From: Emydura subglobosa
Taxonomy: Eukaryota > Chordata > Testudines > Chelidae
NCBI GenBank assembly: GCA_007922225.1
Contig: ML679974.1
Coordinates: 9,877,255-9,941,254, forward strand
Length of the DNA stretch: 64,000 bases
Direction of reading: 5' to 3'
A program made the position numbers and the translations under genes. This document shows positions 34,480 to 46,169 of the stretch, piece by piece; the first letter of the stretch is position 1; each line of letters begins with the position of its first letter. The notes under the pieces were generated by a model. The model worked only from the letters and a program-made list of their open reading frames with translations, did no database searches and was not told the DNA's origin.

Positions 34480-35095
34480 GAATGTGATGAAACTTTCTAC
34501 AAACACATTAAAAGCAAGAAGACAACCAAGCACAGGGTAAGCCCCTCACTCAATAAGGGGAGAAAGATAACAACAGAAATTGTGGAAATGATGAAAAGTG
34601 CTAAATGCCTTTTTTCTTTCAGTTTTCACCAAAAAGGTTAGTAGCAATTGGACACCTAACATAGTGAACACCAGTGAAAATGAAATAGGATCTGAGGCTA
34701 AAATAGGGAAAGAACAAGTTAAAAATTACTTAGACAAGCTAGATGTCTTCAAGTCAGCAAGGCCCAATGAAATATATCCTGGAATGCTCAAAGAGCTGAC
34801 TGAGGAGATATCTGAGCCATTAGTGATTATCTTTGAAAACTCATGGAAGACAGGAGAGATTTCAGAGGACTGGAAGATGGCAAATATAGTTCCATTCTGT
34901 AAAAAGGAAAATAAAGATAACCTGGAGAATTACAGACCACTTAGTTAACTTCAGTTCCTGGAAAGATAATGGAGCAAATAATTAAGCAATTGATTTGCAA
35001 ACACCTAGAAGATAAGAAGTAACAATCAACAAAGATTTGTCAAATCATGTCAAACCAACTGACTAGCTTTCTTTGACCTGGTAACAAGTTTGGTG
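34480..35095 (+). mobile_element. CR1 LINE ORF2 internal fragment
   Basis: The plus-strand frame at 34598-34948 encodes the start of the CR1 reverse transcriptase domain: VFTKKVSSNWTP near the N-terminus, an ARPNEIYPGMLKEL block, then SWKTGEISEDWKMANIVPF and NYRPLS. Upstream bases back to about 34480 continue the CR1 coding, broken by frameshifts (ACAAACACATTAAAAGCAAG and onward). Similarity ends abruptly at about 35095, where an unrelated inverted-repeat segment begins. RT catalytic motifs lie beyond the break, so the copy is dead. Confidence 0.8.
34598..34948 (+). pseudogene. CR1 ORF2 reverse transcriptase N-terminal piece
   Basis: A 116-residue open stretch within the CR1 fragment. It ends at a stop right after NYRPLS, where intact elements continue with the conserved RT core. 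The Met is internal and was not an original start. It lacks the YLDFQKAFD and FADD motifs that can be seen in the other CR1 copy. Confidence 0.75.
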
Positions 35096-35390
35096 GAGGG
35101 GGAAAGCAGTTTAACTCTGCTGGCATTAGCAGTGTTGGACGCTTTAGAACAAAAGGGCTGTGGGCTGCAATCAGTATTTTAAGCACTATGTCAGTTAACA
35201 CTGTTCAGAACAGGTCTAATCATCATAGTGCTTAAAATGCCAGCAGCAGCCAGCATTCTGTCTCCGCTATTTCTACCAGCGTTGCTAACACAGTTGGAGC
35301 TGGTGTTGCCAGGAGTGAGAAATTCCCCTGGTCTTGACAAGGCCTATGTGATCTAGAGACAAGCGTACAGGTAATAACTGAAGTGCTCAC
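35096..35390. repeat. Unclassified segment with a perfect 15-bp inverted repeat
   Basis: ATTTTAAGCACTATG (35176-35190) and CATAGTGCTTAAAAT (35224-35238) are exact reverse complements, separated by 33 bases. Outside them lie CTGC/GCAG-rich stretches (GGCTGTGGGCTGC versus GCCAGCAGCAGCC) that pair partly. It begins where CR1 similarity stops, so it may be a palindromic transposon inserted into the CR1 or joined to it by a rearrangement. Confidence 0.5.
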
Positions 35391-35864
35391 AGTACGAAGA
35401 ATTCCATCCTTAGTCTCAGAATCACAGATAATTAGGGGAAACAGAATTTGTTTCTAGAATCTGTTGTCCAACACACATACACAAGGATACATAATATTCT
35501 GCTATGGGATAATAGAATCTGTTGAAAGGGCACATAAGCACTGTCCCATGGTATAATTCTAAAAGTTACAAGATTTCATCCCCATTCATAATTATGCCCC
35601 ATCAACAGCCCTACTGTTTCTCCATGAAGTAATTTAAAGAGAAGAAATCTTTAATTATACATATGTAAAACAGCTAAAAGGATGCCATATGCAGATATGT
35701 GTCCACTTTATATGTAACACCATGTTTGCTGCAACACTATTAGAAAACAAAAAAAAAAATAAAAATAAAAATAATACACAGTGGTTAAAGGAAAAACATC
35801 CCACCAAATTCCACATTTTGCTCCACAGAACACTTTTTGCCTAGAACTATGGGTGTGATCACAG

Positions 35865-35995
35865 TATAGTTTTCAAAAGTACCTAAGTTACTTAATACCT
35901 TAATGCCTAAATACCATTTAAAATCTGTCCTTAAGTCATTTTTTAAAATGGGACGTAGGCACCTAAGTCATTTGGGTGCTTTTAAAAACATTATT
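35865..35995. repeat. Palindromic CCTAAGT-family fragment
   Basis: TTTTCAAAAGTACCTAAGTT and AAAATGGGACGTAGGCACCT, then AAGTCATTTGGGTGCTTTTA. This is the same family as 33906-34242. Confidence 0.5.
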
Positions 35996-35999
35996 TTGA

Positions 36000-37109
36000 A
36001 TCTAGTGTTTTCCTTAAATATTTGTATTTAACTGATATTTTTATGCATTTATTTTTAACATTTTCCACAGCCTGCTTAATGCCCCAGGGATGTAAAGCAG
36101 ACATATTATGTTAATCAAAAGAAACAATAAAAAATTAAAAATCTCATTTTCAAATGTGTTATATCTTACAAAAGGAAATGCATTTAAAAAAATAATGTTA
36201 TGTGACAATTTTTGACTGTGATAATCATTTTTGTTAATGTGTTCATGGGAGGCTTTTCTGTGCTTTGTCTGCCAATCATCGATGCAAAAACCCTCCCAAA
36301 TAAACACACTGCTGCCTGCTGTTAGAATTGCTTTGCCACAAATGTGCATGGGGAGCCTCATATGTGGTTATGATCTAGATAAAAACAAGCTCCTTTTCTC
36401 TTGGAGGATCCGTGGGCCTTGGTAGGGAGTAAAAGGGGCTCTTGAGGAGATCTCCAGTTCCTTACTAATTAACCTCCAGTGAACGGAGCTAATGGAAAGC
36501 TGGTGGAGGACTGTTAGGAGAAGGCAGCAGGGGAAACATAAGAAGGAAGGTGCCAATGGTAAGCATTGAACAAAAATTCCTAGGATATGCTGGAGAGAAA
36601 TAGCATAGGTTGTGGTGGTGCACTTACAATGAGGCATATTTACCTACTGGTAAAAGCGTTTAGATTGTGCCCATTGTGAATATCAAATATAGGAAGGAGA
36701 GGGGGAACAACCTATATTTGTTTATATATTTTATTTTCTCTATATGCATGAACCTAAATGCATGCATTTTAAAATGCTTCATTATCATTGTACCTTATTG
36801 AGTCTAAAAGTACATCTCCTAAGGTTCTGAAATAAAAAGAGTGGCAAGAAGTTCATTTGTATCAAATTAGCAATTATTAGGTCTTCTGTTTCAGGGGAAT
36901 ATCATATGTCTGAAAAAGTACAATGGTACATGTCTCACCAATCCAAGTTATCTTTGCCGGTCGGAAAGACCACTGTTCAAACATCTATGGCTAGGGAAAA
37001 TATTACAAAGTAAACTGAGAAATTAAAAGTGGGAACAAATTTGGGTAATAAGAAAATGTAGCAATACTAAGTTAAAAATATTGGATCTCCCTGAGTGGTA
37101 TGGGAAGAA

Positions 37110-37145
<36 letters not shown>

Positions 37146-39160
37146 GTATTTAAGAGAGCTTCTTGGGAGTTTACAGAAGTATATTATTTGTAACTACTCT
37201 AATTTAGTCATGGATGTGTTATGTTGATCGGCTATGAAATTACTCTCTCTCTCTTTTATTGCATCCTTGGATATCATTCTGATTATGAACGGGATCCTTT
37301 GACACTTCCTCTTCTACCGACAAGTTTAGGACTCGAGTAACACATTGCTATTTTTCAGTTATATTAGAATAGACAAGATAAGCTTTTGTTTGGATTTTTT
37401 AAAAACATTGCAAGCCAGATATTCAGCTATTGGGCAACAGAGATGGACTTCATTTTTAAAAGGAAACCCAGCCTGGTAATTTTTACTAATTAACTTTTCC
37501 GTTCTCACAAATAAATTGAGAATGTAGTGCGGAAGAAAGAAAGGGAAAAATAGCACTGGTATAAGTCAAACACTGTAGGTAGGGGATAGGCCAACTTCTT
37601 CAAACAACTATTGCAAAACACCTCCAGCATGACATGCACCAGCCTTGCACTCTTGAGCTTTAGGCTTTTATGAATGTCAAACATGAGGAGTTTTATGGTA
37701 ATTTTATGAAATTCCTGTATAGTGAGTGAAACCACCTCTTTTATATTTATTTTTAACTTGTAAATTAAAAATCAAGATTTGACCTCAGGGTCCCAGCAAT
37801 AAAAGCTTACTGGACTAATCAATTATTCCTCCTTCCATTTTGTACTCAGTGCATGGGATTTTCAAAAGCTTCTAAGACTTAAGAGCACAAATCCCATCAC
37901 CAAATCTCACCTTTCTCCTCCTTGTGAAGTAAATCAAATCCGTATAGTACTTAAAATATGACCCGAGACATTGGACTCTGTACAAAATTTGTCCTCGACA
38001 TTCTTATCTGTCATGACTGAAGCTCTTTAAAAACATTGTCTATCTACACAACATCTGGCAGAGAGGAATCCTAAGTAAATTGGATAAAATGGACTTTTTG
38101 TTGGAGGGGATGAGGTTAAAGTTTGGATTCAGAGTCAATTTTAGTGATAATTCACATTATAAGGAAAAGTTTGTGCCTGACTGGTTGGGAATGGGCGCAC
38201 ACACGCCTTGTCCACACGAGGAGCTTTACTTTTCTGTTTGTTTTTGTCTTACAAGCAGATCCTAAACTGTAACATAAAGGTTTTCCTGAGCAGCTGCTGA
38301 TAGAAAACATTATCCATCAGCACTTCTAACCTCCAGAGATCTGCCTCAATTCCCTCATCAAATCTTCATCCTCAATTAGACATTAAAATACCCTCGGATA
38401 TTAAAAAAAGTAACAAAAAATATGCTGTGAAGCAGTTACATAAAATATAACTTAAACAAACCCACAAAAGCAAAGAAATGAAAAGTTAAGCCACATACCA
38501 ATACATACCTTCTACTCTTTCTTCCTGAAGCATATAGCTTACTATTACCACAACTATTGTATACCACAGACCAAGCACTACAACCTTAAATCCGCATCCC
38601 TAGGGATGCTTGTCTTCATGCACTTTCTTTAATTGGCCTTCTGCACACAAAATGTTACCAGATCAGCCTTTCCAAGCACAACCAACTACTACCTCCAACA
38701 TGCACACTACTAGTTTTGAGGGAAATAATCTGGTAAAAGAATGTGTACAGAAAGGCAAAAGGATGGCAGAATTAATGTTGAAGTGTGTGAAGTAATGGAA
38801 TTATATTGCTGGAATTTGGTTGGAGTAACAAAACTCGTCTAACAAAAATTCACTCTCCTTTTGGTGTAATAATTGTGATCCTGGCATCCAAAGTATCTGC
38901 AAAAGGTGTTTCAATAACGTTTGTGTGTGTACAAATATACATTCAATTCAAATAATTGATAGATATTTCTGAAGAGCTGTAGCTTTGCAGAACTTTATGT
39001 TATAAAATTAGCACTGTATACGATACCAAGGTGAGCATACAAACGTAGAAAAACAAATTACTCCACTTGCACTAACCTGATCTCTCTCAGTCTAATTAAA
39101 ACCTTAGATAAACCTTTAGAATTGAGTGGGGGAAGCTAAAAACATACACACAAAAGCAAG
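36000..39160. other. No gene supported
   Basis: AT-rich sequence with scattered chance ORFs on both strands (for example 36041-36361 minus). No coding motif and no classifiable element apart from the (AT)n tract at 37114-37141. Confidence 0.45.
37114..37141. repeat. (AT)14 microsatellite
   Basis: A pure alternating AT tract of 28 bases. Confidence 0.85.
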
Positions 39161-39162
39161 AA

Positions 39163-41086
39163 TATAAGAACGGCCATACTGGGTGATACTAGACCATCTA
39201 GACCAGTATCCTGTCTTCTGACAGTAGCCAATTCCAGGTGCATCAGATGGAACGGATAAAACAGGCAATCATCAAGTGATCCATCTCATCAGCCATTCCC
39301 AGACTCTGGCAAAAAGCAATCCCTGTCTATTCTGGCTAATAGCCTCTGATGGACCTATCCTCCATGAACTTACCTACTTCTTTTTTGAACCCCCTTATAG
39401 TTGTAGCCTTATCCTCTGGCAAGCCGTTCCACAGGTGTGTGTTGTGTGAAGAAATGCATCCTTTTGTTCATTTTAAACCTGATGCCTATTAATTGCATTT
39501 GGTGACCCCTAGTTTAGTGTTATGATAAGGAGTAAATAACACTTCCTTATTTACTTTCTCCACATCAGTCATGATTTTATAGATTTCTATCAAATCCCCC
39601 CCTTAGTCATGTCTCTTCCAAACTGAAAAGTTCAGTCTTAATAATCTCTCATCTCATGGAAGCTGTCCCATACCCTAATAATTTCTGTTGCCCTTTTCTG
39701 TACCTTTTCCAATTCCAATATATCTATTTTCAGATGGGGCGACCAGATCTGTATGCGTATTCAAGATGTGGGCATACCATAGATTTATATAGAGGCAACA
39801 TGATACGTTCTCTCTTATTATCTACTCCTTCCTTGATGATTCCCATATTTTTTTTTTTTTATTGCTGCTGCACATTGAGTAGATGTTTTCAGAGAACTAT
39901 CCAGAATGACTTCCAAGATGTTTTTCTTGAGCAGTAACTGCTAATTTAGACCCCATCATTTTTTATGTACAGTTGGGATTATGTTTTCCAATGTGCATTT
40001 CTTTGCATTTATCAACACTGAATTTCATCTGCTATTTTGTTGCCCAGGCACCCAGTTTTACAAGATCCCTCTGTTACTCTTTGTAGTCTGCTTTGACTTA
40101 ACTGTCTTGAGTAGTTTTGTATCATCTGCAAATTTATCCACCTCACTGTTTACCCCTTTTTCCAGATCATTTAGGAATATGTTGAACAGTACTGGTCCCT
40201 ATATGGATCCCTGGGGGACACCACTATTTACCTCTCTCCATTCTGAAAACTAACCATTTATTCCTACCTTTTGTTTTCTATCTTTTAAACAGTTACCAGT
40301 CCAGGAGAGGACTTTTCCTCTTATCCCATGACAGCTTGCTTTGCTTAAGAGCCTTTGGTGAGGGACCTTGTCAAAGGCTTTCTGAAAATCTAAGTACACT
40401 ATATCCAGTGGATCACCCTTGTCCACATGCTTATTGACCCCCTCAAAAATTCTAGTAGATTAGTGAGGCATGATTTCCCTTTACAAAACCATGTTGACTC
40501 TTCCCCAACAAATCATATTCATCTATGTGTCTGATAATTCTGTTCTCTACGATAGTTTCAACAAATTTGTTTGGTACTGAAGTTAGGCTTACTGGCCTGT
40601 AATTTCCAGGATCATGTCTGGAGTCTTTTTTAAAAATTAGCATCACATTAGCTATCCCTCCAGTCATCTCGTACAGAAGCTGATTTAAATGATAGGTTAC
40701 ATACCACAGTTAGTAGTTCTGCAATTTCACATTTGAGTTCCTTCAGAACTCTTGGGTGGATACATGTGGGCCTGGTGATTTATTACTGTTTAATTTATCA
40801 ATTTGTTCCAAAACCTCCTCTACCACCACCTCAATCTGGGACAGTTCCTTAGATTTGTCACTAAAAGAAAGGCTTAGGTTTGGGAATCTCCCTCACATCC
40901 CCAGCCATGAAGACCAAGGCAAAGAATTAATTTAGTTTCTCTGCAATTGCGTTATCTTCTTTGAGTGCTCCTTTAGCATCTCAGTTGTCCAGTGGCCCCA
41001 TGGGTTATTTAGCAGGCTTCCTGCTTCTGATGTACTTAAAAATATTTTTGCTCTTACTTTTTTAGTTTTTGGCTAGCTGTTCTTCA
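39163..41086 (-). mobile_element. CR1 LINE, antisense, about 1.9 kb with 3' end
   Basis: Read on the minus strand, this runs from the middle of ORF2 to the 3' end. Conserved RT landmarks are the RGGIANVMLIFKK-like block with NYRPVSLTS (about 40660-40570), ESQHGFVKG-like sequence, motif A VYLDFQKAFDKVPHQRLL (40346-40399) and the catalytic FADDTKLL (FADD at 40121-40132). The 3' end (39163-39330) has the TGGGTGATACTAGACCATCT and CAGTATCCTGTCTTCTGACA sequence also seen at 27906-28055. Similarity ends at about 41086 after GGCTAGCTGTTCTTCAGG, which marks the 5' truncation. It is not intact because frames are shifted. The match to the turtle/crocodilian type of CR1 is my main taxon clue. Confidence 0.88.
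40452..40667 (-). pseudogene. CR1 reverse transcriptase fragment
   Basis: A 71-residue open piece carries MTGGIANVMLIFKKDSRHD, then GNYRPVSLTSVPNKFVE, IVENRIIRHIDEYDLL and SQHGFVKG. This is the RT fingers region and the stretch leading to motif A. Together with the downstream motif A and FADD blocks in other frames it shows a once-complete RT domain broken by small indels. Confidence 0.8.
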
Positions 41087-41089
41087 GGA

Positions 41090-43880
41090 AACTGTGACAG
41101 TCTTAGCAGTCCACCTACAAAGCATCTGAGAGCAGCATAGTTACATAAATAAGTCATTCAGGTAGCTGTCTGTCTGAACACAATCAATAGTTCTTCCATA
41201 CTATGGTTAGACATGTATATTAAAGGCCTGGGTTGACCCACAGTTGTATATAACAATATGATATTAAAGAAAGCTTTCAAGTAGCCTACTCTTACTTTAG
41301 GAGAACCTCATACTATCAATCATTCATACCTTTTTGCTCATTTCAACACCACACACAGACAGCAATGCACTGGGAAGTTAATAGTACTGATATGAATTCT
41401 TCCCTCAGGAAACTAGAAGCCCATGACACTGAAGCCATGAGATATCTTACAATTTTTCTAGTATGTACTTAGCTGGGATTTATTGACCAGATCTCATAGC
41501 AGAAAGGCCTTTTTCTGTTTAAACAGTTGTAGTTCTAACCCTATATGGGCTATCATTATTGTTCAGTTTTATTTTAGCTGCCTACACTTTTTTAAAGAAT
41601 TTGTGTTCAGTGTTGTAAAGGAAAAGTTGCCATGACTCATGGAATTTATTCAGTTTGAAGACAACAATGAATACATAGAATTGTTCAGATAGCAAAGCAC
41701 TAGTCTTGGCCATGTGACGAAGATAAAATAATACTAATAAACCAGTGCATACAGTAAGGTGTGCTTCTTGCAAATATGTAAAAGAGAGAGACATATATCT
41801 TATGCTAATAAATGTTCAAACCTCAGATACCTAAATAAATAGATAGCCAAGGGCAGTTGAGGTTTTTATTTATTCAGTACTATTATTCTCTTCTTATGTC
41901 CAATACATTAATGTATTATATAAGTGAGACAAAACTGGGAACTTATTGAAATGGTCTGGAAGTTAAAAGCATCACCAGTTAAGAAAGAAAACCAAAGATT
42001 CCTGTGCTTAATCCTGCACTGTGGGAAAGCCAGTTGACAGTCACTCTTTGCATCACAGAGATGCTGAGGTTGTGTAGTAGAAGGAGCAAAGGGGAATATC
42101 GGAAGAGCATAAGAAGCTAAATGGTCACAGATTTTGCATATATGCTTCCTGTGATCTGATTCCCAGAGTACTGCTTGAGTCGTCCGTGTGTCCGCCCCCC
42201 CCCCCCCAGGTAGTGGTCAGATCCTACAGAGTTTTGGCTTAATGCCCAAGTAAAAATGAAGACAGAGATTGGGAAGAGATATATGTTTCAGAAAAGCTAG
42301 GTTGTGGTAGGCCTAAAGAGGGGACAACAGGCTCTACATACTATTTCTCCCCCAGTCATTACAGTACCTAAATTAAAGGTGTTTGGACACCAGAGTGATC
42401 GTCACAGCATAAATACGTGGAGAGATAAAGACACAAACACTGAATAATGAGGATAAAGCAAACCTATTTTGTTACAATCAGTCAGAACTATTTTGGTTAG
42501 GAAAAAAACTATTCCGAATAATCCTTGTTGTGAGAGTGTTCTTTACAAGATATTTGTATAATATAAGGGCTGGTAAGAGTATTATAGTTATGACTAAGGC
42601 TAGTTTATTGTTGGATAAAATTGGTTATAATGTCATAGTCCGCAAATGGCTTCCAGTGTGCAGCATGTAATCCTAACAAAGTACTTTTTTATGGAAGCAA
42701 ATACATAATCTGTTTAACACTATTTTTTAATTATTAAAATCAAATGTGAGACACCCCAGGCAGGTTTGCTCAAACACTTATTTTATGCAATACTGTATCA
42801 AAAGTGAAGAATCTATTACATTAAAACTGTTGAGAAAAAATGATTAAGTGGGTATAGTACCCCAATTTTCTCTAGCCGTATCTGTTATTTAGTTCCTTAA
42901 CAGCACTATCTGTAGTTTCATCCTAAGTATGGGGCAGCGTGACCTTCTGCATTAAGCAATGAAATGGTACTTTCTAAAATGTCTATTTGTATGTAGGATG
43001 TTTGTGGCTAAAGTAGTATTGAATACATTGTAAAAAATGCAAAAGTTGCAAATGACAGCACTGAAATACTAAAATTGAGTTTTCAAAGCAACCCAACATA
43101 CAGTGTGCTTCAAAACTGCCTCCATATAACACAATTTAGTTTCCTACCTATCATGCTATAAAACCAAATCAGATCTTCATTTTAGTTGAGGATAAAAGTG
43201 AAAAATGACAATTTCCCTCCAACTCTCCTCACTTTTTCATATCCATCTCTCCACACTGAAATATAATATTGCATATTCCACACACAGCAGATGACATTGT
43301 GTCAATTCAGACTAATATGTAGTGGCCCAGGACATAAAATATCACATCACATCATTTATAAAGTCCAAGCACTTAAAAATAAGGAAATAGAGTGTTGAGG
43401 AAATAATAAATCTTACACAGCCCACATAATAAATTAATGCATTTTATGAAGTATAAAGAAATGCATATTGTATCACAATCAATGACCTTAACTCTGACTG
43501 ACTATTTTTAAATGTAGCATTTTCATCTTGATTTCATGATCTAAATATTTTCATTTAAAGGAAATATCAGTTAATAAATTTGCCAAGTGACAATGTAATT
43601 CTTTAAAAGATACTTGCTACTGCTGTTGCTTGAGAACAAAAAGTGTTCATATTTTTTTTTCCAAAAGGCTTTTTGTCTCTTTTTATTTTAAGATGACTGT
43701 TGATAGAAAAGTACTTATTCTGGGTCACTTGCCTCTTATTTATGCCCTGATTTTAAGGTATCCACAATTTCCCCCGCAACCTCTCAGCTCCTGGAATTGG
43801 AAATTTCTTCTTACTGGCCTTTTTTTGGAATAGATTTTCACCTAATTTGACAAATTACATCAAGGATAATCTTATGTTCA
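41090..43880. other. No gene supported
   Basis: AT-rich, with a 13-base C run at 42195-42207. No frame with motifs and no repeat that I can classify. Confidence 0.45.
42195..42207. repeat. poly(C) run of 13
   Basis: Direct observation; a likely length-error site. Confidence 0.8.
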
Positions 43881-43884
43881 AAGC

Positions 43885-44135
43885 CCAGGACTAAGATTCC
43901 AGAAACCTAGGTTCATTTGCTATCTCTGCCATAGAATTTCATGGTGCATAAACCATGCACTTGAGGTGAAATGCTAACCTGAATGTACTTAATAGCATAA
44001 TTCCCACTGACTTCAACAGAGCCAAGATTTCACCTTTGATCTCTTTATACTTGTTTATTCTCATCTATAAAATTGAAATGGTAATACTTTCCTACATGAA
44101 GCTAAATTAACTAGTATTTGTGAAGTGATTTGAGC
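43885..44135 (+). repeat. CORE-SINE/MIR-like element carrying a second dispersed repeat
   Basis: The order is GGACTAAGATTCCAGAAACC, GGTTCATTTGCTATCTCTGC, later TTTATTCTCATCTATAAAAT (TTGAAATGGTAATA) and AGTATTTGTGAAGTGATTTG. These are MIR-type landmarks. In the middle sits GAGGTGAAATGCTAACCTG with ACTGACTTCAACAGAGCC and AAGATTTCACC, which reads as a separate palindromic dispersed repeat. Confidence 0.5.
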
Positions 44136-44139
44136 CAAA

Positions 44140-45300
44140 CAGAAGGGGAAGTTGTTTAATAAGTGATAACTAGTAATATCCATTTGCGAAGTATGCTATT
44201 TGGTAATTTCCCTGCTATGAGTAAGAGAAAAATAGCAGCCAAATACATAGCAGATGACAATAATGAAGTAGTGCCACTGACACACAACTCACTGGAAGTG
44301 AGTTGCAGACATTTTGATAACTACACATTTGTAGTCAAATTACCCCTCCCCCCTACACAATGCACATCTTTCCTCAAATATTTTATCTTTCAGTCGTCAC
44401 ATTCCAAACTGTCACTGCTTTATGGTGTTAACAGCATACCTCTCAACCAGCCAACACTCAAGATGAGGGACACTAGAGAACTAGTCATACAAGAAGCCAA
44501 TTGATTTAGGGTTAACTTCTATAGCAGATAACATTTTCTATAGCCTTAGTTGCTAGATTCAGCCTTTCGTATGAAAATCATGTACAACAATAAAAGCAAG
44601 GTAAGAGCTGCTCAGTGTAGGTTACAGGTATGTTTGGGTATGAAATGAGGCATAGCTGAGATATATGGGAGCTGGGGAGACCAAAGTGTGTAAAGAGGTG
44701 CTTCTTAGAGCCAAGAAAGTCTGGAAAATGCTTTTTTATGGCACCACCTAAAGAAGCCTCAAAGTGAGCTCTCAATATTTTTGGAAAATATTGAAAAGTT
44801 GCCTCCCAAGAGCAGAGGAGAAAGCAGCCGTTATCATTCATCCAGCTGAATGTGCTGATTAAACAGTACACAACTACTGGGGTCCTTGCTGCATGAAATC
44901 CATCCCAGTCGTACTTTTTAACCTTGAATATTTCCCAGACTGCTGGCCAGTTGTATTCCATGACAAAGTATATATGTATTCTAAAGAGTGTTGAATCTTA
45001 AAGCATTATTCTGTCTTTATTATTTTTCCCAGATCCAGTTGTTATTTAGATGGTAGCCTGTACTTTGTTCTTATGTATTTGATAGTTAGTTACTGTCATG
45101 CTATACAGCAATTTTGTACTGATGACAGGTGTTGTATACAACAATAGCCAAGGAAGAATTTCAGAAAAGCTGAAAATATGCTAAAGTGCAGTACTGAGAG
45201 AGGGAAAAAAATAGACAAAAACAAACAGTTCCTGCCTTTAAGATGTTATGAAGAAGGATGAGACGCAGGAAAAGGTGGGTGGGGGAGGAGGAGACTTGCT
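44140..45300. other. No gene supported
   Basis: Holds two moderate chance ORFs (44163-44504 plus, 44578-44961 minus) without motifs or splice context. The 45205-45290 stretch (ACAGTTCCTGCCTTTAAG) may be a piece of the dispersed repeat at 55780-55990. Confidence 0.4.
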
Positions 45301-45558
45301 TCACAGATGCTAACCCAAAAGTCCTGATTCTACAAAGACTTACACACTTGCCTAAATTTATGCATTGAGAATAGTCACGTTGACTCTAATGGAACTACAC
45401 TGGGCATACAGTTAAGTTAACACAGGCATAATTCTTTGCCCTACTAAGGTAAATATTACCCCTAAAAAAGGCAGCTTCCAAATCTGTGAGTGACATTTGT
45501 GTCAAGCATCCATCAGCAGCAGCCCCCTGCCCTATCCCCAAATATTCCGTCTAAGTAC

Positions 45559-46164
45559 TGTGACAGGGCCATACCGCATGGCTATGAAAGGGTACTGGAA
45601 GGCATGTATATTAGCCCCAGGCTCCATAAAGCCCTCTTCCCTGGGTAACCCAGCTGGGGCTAATTCAAGACAATTGGGCCAATTAGGCCACCTGGAGCCT
45701 ACCAAAGAAGCTGCCCCAGCAGTTAAAAGCCTCCACTTCAGGCAGGTGAGGAGGGCTGAAAAGGAGTTAACAGCCAGAGGGGAGAAAGCAGAGCAGAGCA
45801 GAGCAAAGAGGAGCGGAGCGGAGAGGAGCTGCCCTGCCACAGCCACAGGGCTTGGGACTATCATCTGCTGCTGCTACCACACTGCGACGGAGAGGCTCCA
45901 GCTGGGGAAGGCCGAACAACCCTTCACACCGGTACCAGGAAGCAGGCTACAAGCAGGGGGGGTCACGGACAGGTGACCCAGGGAAGGCAGTCGGTCTCCA
46001 GGACTAAGCAGGGTGAAACCACTCTTCACAGGGTCCCTGGGTCGGGGGCCCGGGACAGAGGGTGGGACCGGGTCCCCCCCCACTTCACTCCCCTCCCAGC
46101 CGCACCACTGGCGGAGCTGGTGAAGCACAGGATCCACAGGGCAGAACAGGCACACCCTGACACA
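45559..46164 (+). mobile_element. Solo LTR A (Gypsy-like or ERV-like)
   Basis: The 606-bp segment starts TGTGACAGGG and ends CCCTGACACA. These are TG...CA termini that are near-perfect inverted repeats of each other. It is flanked by GTAC on both sides (45555-45558 and 46165-46168). An A before GTAC on both sides leaves the exact duplication as 4 or 5 bp (AGTAC). It is far more GC-rich than its flanks. It contains GAGCAGAGCAG and GAGCGGAGCGG low-complexity tracts. No internal retroviral region follows, so it is a solo LTR left by LTR-LTR recombination. Strand is a guess from a weak TTAAAAG near 45723. LTR B (53071-53772) has matching ends. Confidence 0.75.
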
Positions 46165-46169
46165 GTACG

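Noticed and set aside
34605..34625. TTTTTTCTTTCAG as a splice acceptor
   Set aside because: Lies inside CR1 ORF2 coding sequence and is explained by it.
37114..37141. AT-rich tract as a possible replication origin or unwinding element
   Set aside because: A plain dinucleotide microsatellite in a vertebrate context; nothing else supports an origin.
39656..40253. Plus-strand ORFs of 93 and 90 residues
   Set aside because: Antisense shadows of the CR1 element read on the wrong strand.
44578..44961. 127-residue minus-strand ORF
   Set aside because: No family motif, no splice signals, no neighbouring coding evidence; kept as a chance frame.
45497..45976. 159-residue plus-strand ORF rich in Ala/Glu/Arg
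   Set aside because: Mostly inside solo LTR A; the protein-like run comes from its GAGCAGAGCAG low-complexity tract.
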